Below, piece after piece: positions 16,781 through 25,910 of a stretch of 64,000 nt of DNA; the stretch's first letter is position 1; the number at the start of each line of letters is the position of its first letter. A program made the translations under genes and the position numbers. The notes beneath the pieces are model-generated. The model did no database searches. It was not told where the DNA came from and saw only the letters and a program-made list of their open reading frames with translations. The stretch is from Peterkaempfera podocarpi. GTDB taxonomy: Bacteria; Actinomycetota; Actinomycetes; Streptomycetales; Streptomycetaceae. Where the stretch lies: NCBI RefSeq assembly GCF_042466665.1, contig NZ_CP162102.1, positions 1,984,001 to 2,048,000 on the forward strand, in the 5' to 3' direction.

Positions 16781-17629
16781 TCAGGCGTTGAGCACATTGG
16801 TGGTGAGCAGCCCGAAGAGCAGCAGCCCGACCACGATGCGGTAGATCACAAAGGCGTTGAACGAGTGCTTGGCCACAAACTTCAGCAGCCAGGCGATCGA
16901 GGCGTAGGCCACCACGAAGGAGACCACCGTACCCACGGCCAGCGGCGCGGCGCCGACCCCCTGGCCCAGCGCGTCCTTGAGCTCGTAGAGCCCCGCGCCG
17001 GTGAGCGCCGGCAGACCCAGGAAGAAGGAGAGCCGGGTGGCCGCGACCCGGTCCAGGTCGCGGATCAGCGCGGTGGAGATGGTGGCGCCGGAGCGGGAGA
17101 AGCCGGGAAAGAGCAGCGCCAGGATCTGCGAGCAGCCCACCACCATCGAGTCGCGGAAGGTGACGTCCTGCTCGCTGCGCTTGAAGCGGGCCATCTGCTC
17201 GGCCACCCACATCACGGCGCTGCCGCCGATCAGCGAACCGGCCACGACCCACAGGGAGCCCAGCGGGCCGTCGATCAGCGGCTTGGCCGCCAGGCCGACC
17301 AGCACGATCGGCACGGTGGCCCAGATCACCCACCAGGCGAACTTGTAGTCGTGCTCCTGCCGCAGCTCACGGTTGACGATGCCGCGTCCCCACGCCCCGA
17401 CGAAACGCACGATGTCGCGGAAGAAGTAGACCAGGACGGCGGCGATCGCCCCCACCTGGATCACCGCGCTGAAGGCCACCACCGAGGTGTCGTCCACCTG
17501 GATGCCCATCAGGCCCTCGGTGATCTTCAGATGGCCGGTGGAGGACACCGGCAGGAACTCGGTCACCCCCTCGACCACTCCCAGAACCACTGCCTGGCCG
17601 ACACTGATCGCACTCACTGAACCATCCAT
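16781..17629 (-). CDS. uppP: Undecaprenyl-diphosphatase
   Basis: A 282-residue integral membrane enzyme that converts undecaprenyl pyrophosphate to the monophosphate for peptidoglycan lipid-carrier recycling; it also gives bacitracin tolerance. Both family signatures are present: GVVEGVTEFLPVSSTGHLKI near the N-terminus and LFPGFSRSGATIST (about 175-190), with about eight membrane helices. Start ATG 17629 gives MDGSVSAISVGQ; GTG four codons later (17617) is an alternative that better matches typical BacA N-termini. It lies 172 bp downstream of the cvn cluster on the same strand and ends at a strong terminator. Confidence 0.96.
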   Translation of the reverse strand: MDGSVSAISVGQAVVLGVVEGVTEFLPVSSTGHLKITEGLMGIQVDDTSVVAFSAVIQVGAIAAVLVYFFRDIVRFVGAWGRGIVNRELRQEHDYKFAWWVIWATVPIVLVGLAAKPLIDGPLGSLWVVAGSLIGGSAVMWVAEQMARFKRSEQDVTFRDSMVVGCSQILALLFPGFSRSGATISTALIRDLDRVAATRLSFFLGLPALTGAGLYELKDALGQGVGAAPLAVGTVVSFVVAYASIAWLLKFVAKHSFNAFVIYRIVVGLLLFGLLTTNVLNA

Positions 17630-17801
17630 CCCTGTGCTGATGACATGACTGGGACAGGTCCGCGTGCGAGGGCTCCCCTGGCGGGTGTCGGCGAGCGACC
17701 GAGGAGCGGGGTGCGAACCGGGCCGATGCACAAGGGTAGGGGTACCGGACGAGTGGCACCGAACCGGCCGCCGCCCCCGGCCCCCGCCGCTCCTCCGCTG
17801 C

Positions 17802-18422
17802 TCAGACCTCGGCCGGGGCGGGCGCCGCCCGGCCGGCGGCCCAGCTGTCACGAGCGTGCTCGACCAGGGTGACCAGCAGCTCCTTGCCGTCCTCGCGCTC
17901 GCGCGCGTCACAGAGCACCACCGGCACCTGCGGGTCCAGATCCAGCGCCGCCCGTACCACCTCGACGGGGTGCCGGGTACTGCCCTCGAAGCAGTTGACA
18001 CCCACCACAAAGGGGATGCCCCGGCGCTCGAAGAAGTCCACGGACGGGAAGCAGTCCTCCAGCCGCCGGGTGTCCGCCAGCACCACCGCCCCCAGCGCCC
18101 CCACGGCGAGCTCGTCCCAGACGAACCAGAAGCGGTCCTGACCCGGGGTGCCGAAGAGGTACACCGCAAGACCCTTGCGGATGTCGATCCGGCCGAAGTC
18201 CATGGCGACCGTGGTGGTGGTCTTGGCCTCCACCCCGGTGGTGTCGTCGACCGGGCGGCCGGCCTCGCTCAGCCGCTCCTCGGTGCGCAGCGGTCTGATC
18301 TCGCTGACCGCCCCCACCAGGGTGGTCTTGCCGACGCCGAACCCCCCGGCGATCAGGATCTTCAGGGCGACCGGCGGGGCGTCCGGGATTCCGGATCCGC
18401 CGTCAGAGGGCACGGAGGCCAT
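17802..18422 (-). CDS. cvnD: Conservon GTPase-like protein CvnD
   Basis: A 206-residue small GTP-binding protein of the actinobacterial conservon. The P-loop GGFGVGKTT is at about 26-34. Also seen are the DDTTGVEAKTTTTVAMDFG switch region, the G3-like LFGTPGQDRFWFVWDEL and VGVNCFEG in the G4 position. It is the last gene of the cvnA-B-C-D group and overlaps cvnC by 20 bp. CvnD proteins act at the membrane with the CvnA sensor and CvnB, like a eukaryotic-style G-protein module. It controls development or metabolism in Streptomyces, and which process applies here is unknown. Confidence 0.95.
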   Translation of the reverse strand: MASVPSDGGSGIPDAPPVALKILIAGGFGVGKTTLVGAVSEIRPLRTEERLSEAGRPVDDTTGVEAKTTTTVAMDFGRIDIRKGLAVYLFGTPGQDRFWFVWDELAVGALGAVVLADTRRLEDCFPSVDFFERRGIPFVVGVNCFEGSTRHPVEVVRAALDLDPQVPVVLCDAREREDGKELLVTLVEHARDSWAAGRAAPAPAEV

Positions 18423-18855
18423 TGATCACTTCCTTCAGGAGGCGCTCGTCGGGGAGCTGGGCCGGCGGGACGGGGCGGGTGACCCGGATCAGCCCGGCGT
18501 CGTCGAGGTCGCCGAGCAGGACCCGCACCACCCCCAGCGGCAGCCCGGTGGCGGCACCGATCTCGGCGACGGTGAGCGGTTCCCGCCCGCACATCTCCAC
18601 GATCACCTGGTGCTCCGGGTCGAGCACCGGCTCGGACCCGACCGCCGCCGGCCCCGGGTCCACCACGGTGATCACCGAGACCAGGTCGAAGTAGCCGTCC
18701 CCCGCAGGCCGGGTACGCCCCCGGGTCATCGCATAGGGGCGTACCACCGGACCGGCCTCGTCGTCGTACCACTGCAGGTCCCAGGGGCCCGGCTGGGGGA
18801 CGTCGTGGGACGGCACCGGGTCGGGCTGCGGCTGCTCGAAGGGGGCGGCCATCAC
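18403..18855 (-). CDS. cvnC: Conservon DUF742 protein CvnC
   Basis: A 150-residue DUF742 protein. VVRPYAMTRGRTRPAGDGYFDLVSVI, the winged-helix-like REPLTVAEIGAATGLPLGVVRVLLGDL and a C-terminal DERLLKEVINGLRAL match CvnC. The start is GTG 18855 (AGGAG 7 bp upstream) or ATG 18852. The gene lies 4 bp after cvnB and overlaps cvnD by 20 bp, so the three are translationally coupled. Confidence 0.95.
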   Translation of the reverse strand: MMAAPFEQPQPDPVPSHDVPQPGPWDLQWYDDEAGPVVRPYAMTRGRTRPAGDGYFDLVSVITVVDPGPAAVGSEPVLDPEHQVIVEMCGREPLTVAEIGAATGLPLGVVRVLLGDLDDAGLIRVTRPVPPAQLPDERLLKEVINGLRAL

Positions 18856-18859
18856 CGTC

Positions 18860-19276
18860 TCACTCCTGGGAGGTCTCGGCGTCCGACCGGGGTCCGGTCG
18901 CCAGGTGCTCGCCGACCCGCTTGACCAGGAGGGCCATCTCGTAGGCGATCAGGCCGACATCGGCCTCCGCCTCGCTGAGCACGGCCAGGCAGCTGCCGTC
19001 CCCGGCGGCGGTGACAAAGAGGAAGGCCTGGTCCAGCTCGACCATCGTCTGGCGGACCGCGCCGGCCTGGAAGTGCCGGCCGGCGCCCTTGGCGAGGCTG
19101 TGGAAGCCCGAGGCCACCGCGGCCAGGTGCTCCGCGTCCTCGCGACCCAGCGCCCTGGAGGCTCCGGTGGCCAGACCGTCGCTGCTGAGGACGACCGCGT
19201 GCCGGATCTCGGGGACCCGGCCCACCATGTCGTCCAGCAGCCAGTTGAGGTCGCCGGACGGTGTCGCTGCGGTCAT
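18860..19276 (-). CDS. cvnB: Conservon roadblock/LC7 protein CvnB
   Basis: 138 residues with a roadblock/LC7 fold: LNWLLDDMVGRVPEIRHAVVLS, DGLATGASRALGREDAEHLAA and MVELDQAFLFVTAAGDGSCLAVL. Roadblock proteins act as MglB-like regulators of small GTPases, here CvnD. The ATG at 19276 overlaps the cvnA stop by 4 bp (ATGA). Confidence 0.95.
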   Translation of the reverse strand: MTAATPSGDLNWLLDDMVGRVPEIRHAVVLSSDGLATGASRALGREDAEHLAAVASGFHSLAKGAGRHFQAGAVRQTMVELDQAFLFVTAAGDGSCLAVLSEAEADVGLIAYEMALLVKRVGEHLATGPRSDAETSQE

Positions 19277-21647
19277 CGACCCTTCCCTTCCACTGAGACA
19301 TCCGGTGCACTGTCACCGGATGGTGCCGTTCTTCGGTTCTCTGCGGTCACGGCAGTGCCACGACCGCGGTCCAGCCCGCGCTGGAAGGAGGCGAAGGTAG
19401 CCCTGGCCGCCTCCGGCGAACGTTCCCGGACGGCCGGCGCGGCGGTCTCCGCCGACTCTGCCACGGCCGCCCGCAGCTGGGGGGCGAGACTGGCCTGCCG
19501 GACCCGCTGCGGCAGCCCCCCGGCCGGCTCCTCCACCGGCTCTGCCACCGGTTCCGCCGGCACGGGGGCCAGCACCGGGTTGGTCCTCCGGCGGGGCAGT
19601 CCACCGGCCACCGGCGCCGGCTCCGCGGCGACCGGGTGCGGCCCGGAGCGGCCGCCCTGCTCCGCGCCCGCCGTCGCGGACCCGTCCGGGTCGGGGGCGG
19701 GCGAGGGTACGGGCACCAGCTCGCGGCCCGCGCCGGGGCGCGCCTGGCTCCCGCCGGCCGTGTCGGTGGGCTGCTCGGTGCCGTCCGCGAGCAGGTCGCG
19801 GGGGATCAGCAGCACCGCGGTGGTTCCGCCGTACGGGGAGGGTCGCAGCGACACCTTGACACCGTGCCTGCGGGCGAGCCGGCTGACCACGAAGAGCCCC
19901 AGCCGGTCGGTGTCGGTGAGGTCGAACTCCTGCTCCTCGGAGAGCCGCCGGTTGGCGTCGGTGAGCGCGTCGGTGCCCATGCCCAGCCCGCGGTCGTCCA
20001 CCTCCAGGGCGAAGCCGTTGGCCACCACCTCACCGTGCACGGTGACCTGGGTGTGGGGCGGGGAGTAGAGGGTGGCGTTCTCCACGAGTTCGGCGATCAG
20101 GTGGGTGACGTCGGCGACGGCCGGGCCGACCAGGGCGGTGCCCGGCAGCGGCCGCACGGTGACCCTGGCGTAGTCCTCCACCTCACCGACGGCGGCGCGC
20201 ACCACGTCGACCATCCGCACCGGGCGGCGCCAGTTGCGGCCCGGGGATCCCCCGGAGAGGATGATCAGGCCTTCGGCGTGCCGGCGCATACGGGTCGTCA
20301 GATGGTCCAGCCGGAAGAGGTCGGCCAGCTCCGCGGGGTCCTCGGTGCGGCGCTCCATGGTGTCCAGCAGGGTGAGCTGGCGGTGCAGCAGCACCTGGCT
20401 GCGGCGGGCCAGGTTGACGAAGACCGCGGAGACCCCCCGGCGCAGCTCAGCCTGCTCGACGGCCGCCTCCATCGCTGCCCGCTGCACCGCGTCGAAGGCC
20501 CGGCCGACCTGCTTGATCTCACGCAGGGTGCCGAGTTCGAGCGGTGGCGCCTCCTGGGCGGCGTCCACCGGCTCGCCGCGCCGCAGCAGCCGCATCACCT
20601 TGGGCAGCCGGATCTCCGCGGTCTCCTGCGCCGCATTGCGCAGCGTCAGCAGTTCGCGGACCAGCGAACGGCCGATGCGCACCGAGAGCAGCAGCGAGGC
20701 CAGCACGGCGAGCAGTCCGGCGGTGCCGGCGATGATGCCCTGCCGCAGCAGGCTCCAGGAGTTGGCGCTCGCCCGGCGGTCGACATTGGCCGACAGCCGG
20801 CTGTCCAGGGTGGCCAGGTCGTTGAGGACCGGGCCGGTGACGGTGCTGAGGGAGTGGTCGCCCGGGCCGTTGTAGGCGAGGTAGAGCGACTCGAAGATCT
20901 GCAGCTGGGTCCAGTCGGTGGTGGCGGTGAGGTCGTCGTAGAGCTGACTGTCCTCGGCCGCCAGTTCCGGGCCGTAGATGTCGAAGATCAGTCCGTGCGC
21001 CCGGATGGAGTTGGAGACCATGTCGATCTGTGCCTGCGTGGGACGGGGCGTCCTGCGCAGCGCAACCAGGGCCGCGTCCTCCTGGGAGAGGTACTCACGG
21101 GCCCGGGTCAGCTCCACCACCACGGCGCTCTGCCGGGCGATCTGGCCGGTCTGCCGGGCGGTGAAGGAGGTGCGGAAGAGAAAGGTGGGCGCGATCGCGT
21201 CGGTGTACCACTGGATGGCGTCCTCCCACGCCACCGAGGCGTTGACGGTCTGCCGCCGGACCATCTCCATGCCGTTGGCGGTCGCCAGGACGTCATTGAG
21301 CCGGTCGCGCTGGACGGAGTCCAGGTCGTTGATGTGGCTGCCGCCCGCCTCGTTCTGGATCTGCTCCACCAGCCGGTCGGTGGCCTGCTGGTCGCGGCGC
21401 ATCGCCGCGGTGCTGGACCGGGGGCTGACGATGTGCGCCACGGTGTCGCGGCGCTCCTGCTGGAGAGCGGCGGCCAGGGCCTCGACCGGGCGTCCGAAGT
21501 GGGTGTAGGCGTCGTCGGCGCGTGCCACGTCCAGAGGTCGCTGGTGGTGGCATACGTCGCGAAGGCCCAGAGCCCGACGAGCGCGGTGACCGGGACGACG
21601 AGCAGCGCGACGATCTTCGCGCGGATCGATCTGCTGCGGTAGCGCAT
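19273..21647 (-). pseudogene. cvnA: Conservon sensor kinase-like CvnA (NIT domain), frameshifted near N-terminus
   Basis: A membrane sensor of the cvn complex, about 791 residues when corrected. The N-terminus MRYRSRSIRAKIVALLVV (start 21647) with its first TM helix is in one frame. The rest, from RADDAYTHFGRPVEAL on, is in another. One added base in the CC run at 21531-21532 gives TTSDLWDVARADDAYTHF, as in intact CvnA. Then follow a nitrate/nitrite-sensing (NIT) domain (about 60-300), a TM helix (GIIAGTAGLLAVLASLLLSV), a HAMP-like segment, an HATPase_c domain (ELVENATLYSPPHTQV, DDRGLGMG) and a Pro-rich tail. No His-box kinase motif is obvious. The break may be a sequencing error. Confidence 0.88.
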
Positions 21648-22119
21648 GGAGTCCTCGAGGTCCCGGGTGTGAGGGGCACGGCCGGGCACGGCCGAGCGTC
21701 CGGTTTTCGGTCAACCAGCCACGCCATCAGAGCTGGTAAAACGGCGTGAGCCTACTACTCCTGCACGGGGTGTTCGAAGCCTCTGTGCGCACACTCGTCC
21801 GGCTACCCGCCCGGACCACCCGGCTTTGCCCGGAATGGCACCCGGGGCGGTTCGGGGGTGCACATCGCGTAAAGGTTCCTCGCCCCCCTGGTGCAGGGGT
21901 CGGGACCGACCTTGGGAGGTACGCGACAGAGGATGCTCGCAAACCATCTCCAATAGGGCATGACCCCGCAGCAAGAAGTCGCGTACACCCGTTTTTGCCC
22001 TGCATGGCCGGGAGTTGGCTTTGCCCTAGGAATCGGCCATCTGCTGGGGTAACTTGCGGTAACCACCCGCCCGGCAAGGTACCGACGGGCCGTCGCCGCC
22101 CCGGGAGGAGGCAGAAATC
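21648..22119. other. Divergent intergenic region cvnA / acyl-CoA ligase
   Basis: 472 bp with no convincing gene. It is less GC-rich than its surroundings at 21930-22060. It must contain the cvn promoter (minus) and the fadD-like promoter (plus). Candidate elements include TATTGG on the minus strand near 21951 and the direct repeat GGTAACTTGCGGTAACC near 22049. I see no recognisable riboswitch or tRNA. Confidence 0.5.
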
Positions 22120-23955
22120 ATGCGTGAGTACAGCGTCCCGCCCCTGGTCGAGACACCCCGGACGGGCGGTCTCGCGGACTCGGTCTTCCTGGTGGCCGAA
22201 GAGGACCCCGACCTGGTGCAGCTGATGCGCCGCGATCCCTCCGCCGGGGAGGAGTGGTCGGAGGTCAGCGCCACCGCCTTCCGCGACGAGGTGCTGGCCC
22301 TGGCCAAGGGGCTGCTGGCCAACGGCATCCGGCTGGGCGACCGGGTGGCGCTGATGGCCCGCACCCGCTACGAGTGGACGCTCTTCGACTACGCGCTCTG
22401 GTCGATCGGCGCGGTGCCGGTGCCGATCTACTCCACCTCCTCCTCCGACCAGGTCCGCTGGATCCTCGCCGACACCCGGGCGGTCGCCTGCGTGGTGGAG
22501 CACGAGGACCACGCCATGACCGTGGGCGCCGTCTGCGACTCCGTACCGTCACTGCGCTCCATCTGGCAGCTGGACAGCGGCTGTGTGCGGGAGCTGATGG
22601 CCGACGGCGCCGCCGTCTCCGACGAGCTGGTGCACCGCCACCGCGCGGCCGTCGCCCCGGGCACCGCGGCCACCGTCATCTACACCTCGGGCACCACCGG
22701 GCGGCCCAAGGGCTGCGTGATCACCCACGCCAACTTCGCGGCCGAGTGCGACAACCTGCTCACCGGATGGAGGGAGGTCTTCGCCAGAAGAGCCGGCGAG
22801 CAGCCGGCCACCCTGCTCTTCCTGCCGCTCGCCCATGTCTACGCCCGGATGGTCCAGGTCGCCGCACTGCGCGGCGGGGTCACCCTCGGCCACCAGAGCG
22901 AGACCTCCGCCGATGTGCTGCTGCCGGCGCTCGCCTCCTTCCGCCCGACCTTCCTGCTGGCCGTCCCGTACATCTTCGAGCGGATCTTCCACAAGGCACG
23001 CCGGGCGGCGGAGGAGCACGGCCGCGCCGAGCTCTTCGACAAGGCGGCCGATGTGGCGGTGCGCTACGCCGAGGCCGCGGAGCGCAAGATGCTGGACGAG
23101 GGCTCGGGGCCCGGCGCCGGGCTGCGGCTTCAGCACCAGTTCTACGACCGCACCGTCTACACCCGGGTGCGGGCCGTCCTCGGCGGCCGGATGCGCAACG
23201 CCATGTGCGGCGGCTCCCCGCTCAGCCGGGAGATCGGTCTCTTCTTCGCCGGGGCCGGGGTCACCGTGATCGAGGGCTACGGGCTCACCGAGACCACCGC
23301 GGCGGTGACCGTCAACCCTCCGGGCCGCATCAAGTACGGAACCGTGGGGCGGCCGGTGCCGGGCACCACCGTGGGGATCGCCGAGGACGGCGAGGTCTGG
23401 ATCCGCGGCGGCACCGTCTTCGCCGGCTACCTCAACGCCCCGGACGCCACCGACCAGGTGCTGCGGCGCGGCTGGCTGGCCACCGGCGACCTGGGTTCGC
23501 TGGACGACGAGGGCTATCTCACCATCACCGGCCGCAAGAAGGAGATCATCGTCACCAGCGGCGGCAAGAGCATCGCCCCCGCCGTGCTGGAGGAACGGGT
23601 GCGCGCCCACCCGCTGGTCTCCCAGTGCCTGGTAGTGGGCGACAACCGGCCCTTCGTGGGTGCGCTGATCACGCTGGACCCCGAGGCGCTGGACCACTGG
23701 CACCGGATCCACCGCAAGCCTCCCGCCGAACCGCACCAGGCGCTGTCCGACTCCGATCTGCACGACGAGATCCAGCGGGTGGTGGTGACCGCCAACACCG
23801 TGGTGTCCCGGGCCGAGTCCATCCGGGCCTTCCGCATCATCCCGGAGCAGTTCACCGAGGAGCGCGGTCTGGTGACCCCCTCGCTGAAGCTCCGCCGCCG
23901 GGCGATCGCCAAGGCGTACGCGGGAGACATCGAGGAGCTCTACACCCCGTCCTGA
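22120..23955 (+). CDS. Long-chain acyl-CoA ligase (FadD15-like AMP-forming synthetase)
   Basis: A 611-residue ANL-superfamily enzyme that activates long-chain fatty acids to acyl-CoA with ATP. Motifs are YTSGTTGRPKGCVITHAN (A3), EGYGLTETTAAVTVN (A5), YGTVGRPVPGTTVGI, GWLATGDLGSLDDEGYLTITG (A7/A8), RKKEII and the A10-like TPSLKLRRRAIAKAY. The N-terminus RDPSAGEEWSEVSATAF fits the FadD15/long-chain ligase group of actinobacteria. ATG 22120 has GGAGGAGG upstream. The 3' end overlaps the convergent carboxyltransferase gene by 16 bp. Confidence 0.95.
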   Translation: MREYSVPPLVETPRTGGLADSVFLVAEEDPDLVQLMRRDPSAGEEWSEVSATAFRDEVLALAKGLLANGIRLGDRVALMARTRYEWTLFDYALWSIGAVPVPIYSTSSSDQVRWILADTRAVACVVEHEDHAMTVGAVCDSVPSLRSIWQLDSGCVRELMADGAAVSDELVHRHRAAVAPGTAATVIYTSGTTGRPKGCVITHANFAAECDNLLTGWREVFARRAGEQPATLLFLPLAHVYARMVQVAALRGGVTLGHQSETSADVLLPALASFRPTFLLAVPYIFERIFHKARRAAEEHGRAELFDKAADVAVRYAEAAERKMLDEGSGPGAGLRLQHQFYDRTVYTRVRAVLGGRMRNAMCGGSPLSREIGLFFAGAGVTVIEGYGLTETTAAVTVNPPGRIKYGTVGRPVPGTTVGIAEDGEVWIRGGTVFAGYLNAPDATDQVLRRGWLATGDLGSLDDEGYLTITGRKKEIIVTSGGKSIAPAVLEERVRAHPLVSQCLVVGDNRPFVGALITLDPEALDHWHRIHRKPPAEPHQALSDSDLHDEIQRVVVTANTVVSRAESIRAFRIIPEQFTEERGLVTPSLKLRRRAIAKAYAGDIEELYTPS

Positions 23956-25448
23956 AGCCCCAGCCGGCGGTAGCGGGCACGACGGGCCGCCATCCGGAGC
24001 CCCGGGTCCTGGGCGGTGAGCACCGCCAGCTCCTCCTCCAGTGCCCCGGCGACCGCGGCCAGGAAGGCCGCCGGCTCGTCCGCCGCATCCGGCTCCTCCT
24101 CCACCAGACGGTCGGCGATACCCGCGGCCAGCAGGTCCTGGGAGCGGACCCCCTGACGGTCCGCCACCTCAGCGGCATACCCGGTGGTGCGGTACAGGAT
24201 CGCCGAGGCGCCCTCCGGCGGCAGCGGGGAGAGCCAGGCGTGCCGCGCGGCGACGACCCGGTCGGCGGGCAGCAGCGCCAGGGCGCCGCCACCGGCTCCC
24301 TCGCCGAGCAGCAGGCAGACCGTGGGACTCGGCAGGGTGGTGAGTTCGGCGAGGCAGCGGGCGATCTCCCCGGCCAGCCCGCCCTGCTCGGCGGCGGGCG
24401 AGAGCGCGGCACCGGGGGTGTCCACCACCGTCACCAGCGGCAGGCGCAGCTCGGCGGCGATCCGCAGCCCTCGGCGGGCCTCGCGCAGCCCGGCCGGGCC
24501 GAACGGCCCGCGCTCGCTGTGCGCCTCGCGGTCGTGCCCCACCACCACGCAGGACGCTGCCCCGAACCGGGCCAGGGCCAGCACCAGCCCCCGGTCCCGC
24601 TCCCCCGCCGCGGTGCCGCTGAGCGGGGTGAGGTCCTGTGCGGCCAGGTCCAGCAGCGCCCGCAGCCCCGGGCGCCCGGCCCGCCGCGAGCGGCGGATCG
24701 ACTCGGCGGCCGGCGGCGCCTCGCGCCGCGTCGCCGGAAGGGCTGCCGGTGACGCGGCCCCTTCGGGCCCACGGCCGCCGGAGCCCAGCACCCGCAGCGC
24801 CCTGGCCGTCACCTCGGCCAGCCGGGCCGGCTCCAGTACGGCGTCCACCAGCCCGTGCGCCAGCAGGTTCTCGGCTGTCTGCACCCCGGGCGGGAAGGGC
24901 TCCCCGTTGAGCGCCTCGTACACCCGCGGCCCGAGGAAGCCGATCAGCGCGCCGGGCTCCGCGGCGGTGACATGCCCCAGCGAGCCCCAGGAGGCGAGCA
25001 CACCACCGGTGGTGGGGTGCCGCAGGTACACCAGATACGGCAGGGCCTCGGCCTTGTGGTCGGTGACGGCCGCCGCCACCTTCACCATCTGCAGAAAGGC
25101 GATGGTGCCCTCCTGCATCCGGGTGCCGCCGGACGCGGGCGAGGCGACCAGCGGCAGCCGCTCCCGGGTGGCCCGCTCCACGGCCCGTACCAGCCGCTCG
25201 CCCGCGGCCACCCCGATGGACCCGGCCAGGAAGCCGAACTCGCAGGCCACCACCGCCACCCGGCTGCCGTGCACGGTGCCCTCGCCGGTGACCACCGACT
25301 CGTCCAGCCCGGTGCGTTCCCGGGCCCGCAGCACCGCCGCCCGGTACTCGGGATCCTGCGGAAGCTCGGTGACCGGCTCGTCCCAGCTGCGCCAGCTTCC
25401 GGGGTCCACCAGGGCGTCGAGGAACTCGGCACTCTTCACCTGGTCCAT
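23940..25448 (-). CDS. Fused acyl-CoA carboxyltransferase (AccD-AccA-like)
   Basis: A 502-residue carboxyltransferase containing both crotonase-like halves. The first half (about 30-240) has VTGEGTVHGSRVAVVACEFGFLAGSIG, PLVASPASGGTRMQEGTIAF and TTGGVLASWGSLGHV. The second half (about 290-490) has ELRLPLVTVVDTPGAALSPAAEQGGLAGEI and LGEGAGGGALALLPADRVVAA. It would transfer carboxyl from carboxybiotin to acetyl- or propionyl-CoA. No biotin carboxylase or BCCP is next to it, so it needs subunits encoded elsewhere. The AccD zinc ribbon is absent. ATG 25448 (MDQVKSAEFLDALVD) has only a weak ribosome site. Confidence 0.9.
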   Translation of the reverse strand: MDQVKSAEFLDALVDPGSWRSWDEPVTELPQDPEYRAAVLRARERTGLDESVVTGEGTVHGSRVAVVACEFGFLAGSIGVAAGERLVRAVERATRERLPLVASPASGGTRMQEGTIAFLQMVKVAAAVTDHKAEALPYLVYLRHPTTGGVLASWGSLGHVTAAEPGALIGFLGPRVYEALNGEPFPPGVQTAENLLAHGLVDAVLEPARLAEVTARALRVLGSGGRGPEGAASPAALPATRREAPPAAESIRRSRRAGRPGLRALLDLAAQDLTPLSGTAAGERDRGLVLALARFGAASCVVVGHDREAHSERGPFGPAGLREARRGLRIAAELRLPLVTVVDTPGAALSPAAEQGGLAGEIARCLAELTTLPSPTVCLLLGEGAGGGALALLPADRVVAARHAWLSPLPPEGASAILYRTTGYAAEVADRQGVRSQDLLAAGIADRLVEEEPDAADEPAAFLAAVAGALEEELAVLTAQDPGLRMAARRARYRRLGLQDGV

Positions 25449-25500
25449 GATTCCGACCGCGGAGCCCCGGTGTCGAGGTGACCTCGCTCGCACTCCGCCC

Positions 25501-25843
25501 TCAGCCGGCGACCACCACTTCCAGCTCGAAGCCCTGGGCGTCGACCGGATGCACACTGCGGCCGGACTCGGTACGGGTCGTCCAGCCCGCCGCGAGGGCC
25601 GCGCCGACCGCCTCCGCCGAACCGTGCACCGCCAGGTGGTTGAGCCCTGCCCGCATCCGGTCGTGGCCTCCGGGGTGCAGCGCCGGCGACTGCTCGATCA
25701 CCAGGTAGCCGCCGGCTGCGCCCCGTCGCCCAGCTCTGGTAGGGGGCGCAGCCGTGGGCCGACAGCACGGGCGCCCACTGCGCCTCGGCGGTGGCCAGAT
25801 CATCGACCCAGAGCTCGACATGGTGGAAGAGTTCGTTCGGCAC
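25501..25843 (-). pseudogene. VOC-family (glyoxalase-like) protein, frameshifted
   Basis: A small vicinal-oxygen-chelate protein, 113 residues when corrected. Frame 1 gives MPNELFHHVELWVDDLATAE through CAPYQSW. Frame 2 gives GGYLVIEQSPALHPGGHDRM, GLNHLAVHGSAEAVGAAL and a C-terminal GFELEVVVAG with the usual metal-site Glu. Removing one base from the CCCC run at 25721-25724 joins them as QSWATGAAGGYLVIEQ. Metal ligands are likely the His in HHVELW, the His in LNHLA and the final Glu. It lies 52 bp upstream of the carboxyltransferase and may be co-transcribed. Substrate unknown. Confidence 0.8.
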
Positions 25844-25868
25844 GGGCCCTTTCTACCGCCGCTCCGCC

Positions 25869-25910
25869 GGCGACGGCGACGGCTGCGGCTGCGGCTGCGG
25901 CTGCGGCTCA
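25869..25910. repeat. Hexanucleotide repeat at the 3' end of SGNH esterase gene
   Basis: Two GGCGAC units, four GGCTGC units and a GGCTCA, seven hexamers in a row. The last one contains the esterase stop codon (TCA on the plus strand at 25908-25910). Copy number is likely to vary between strains. Confidence 0.9.

Noticed and set aside
21930..22080. Possible riboswitch or structured RNA upstream of the acyl-CoA ligase
   Set aside because: No recognisable conserved riboswitch core and no strong stem pattern; left as plain intergenic.
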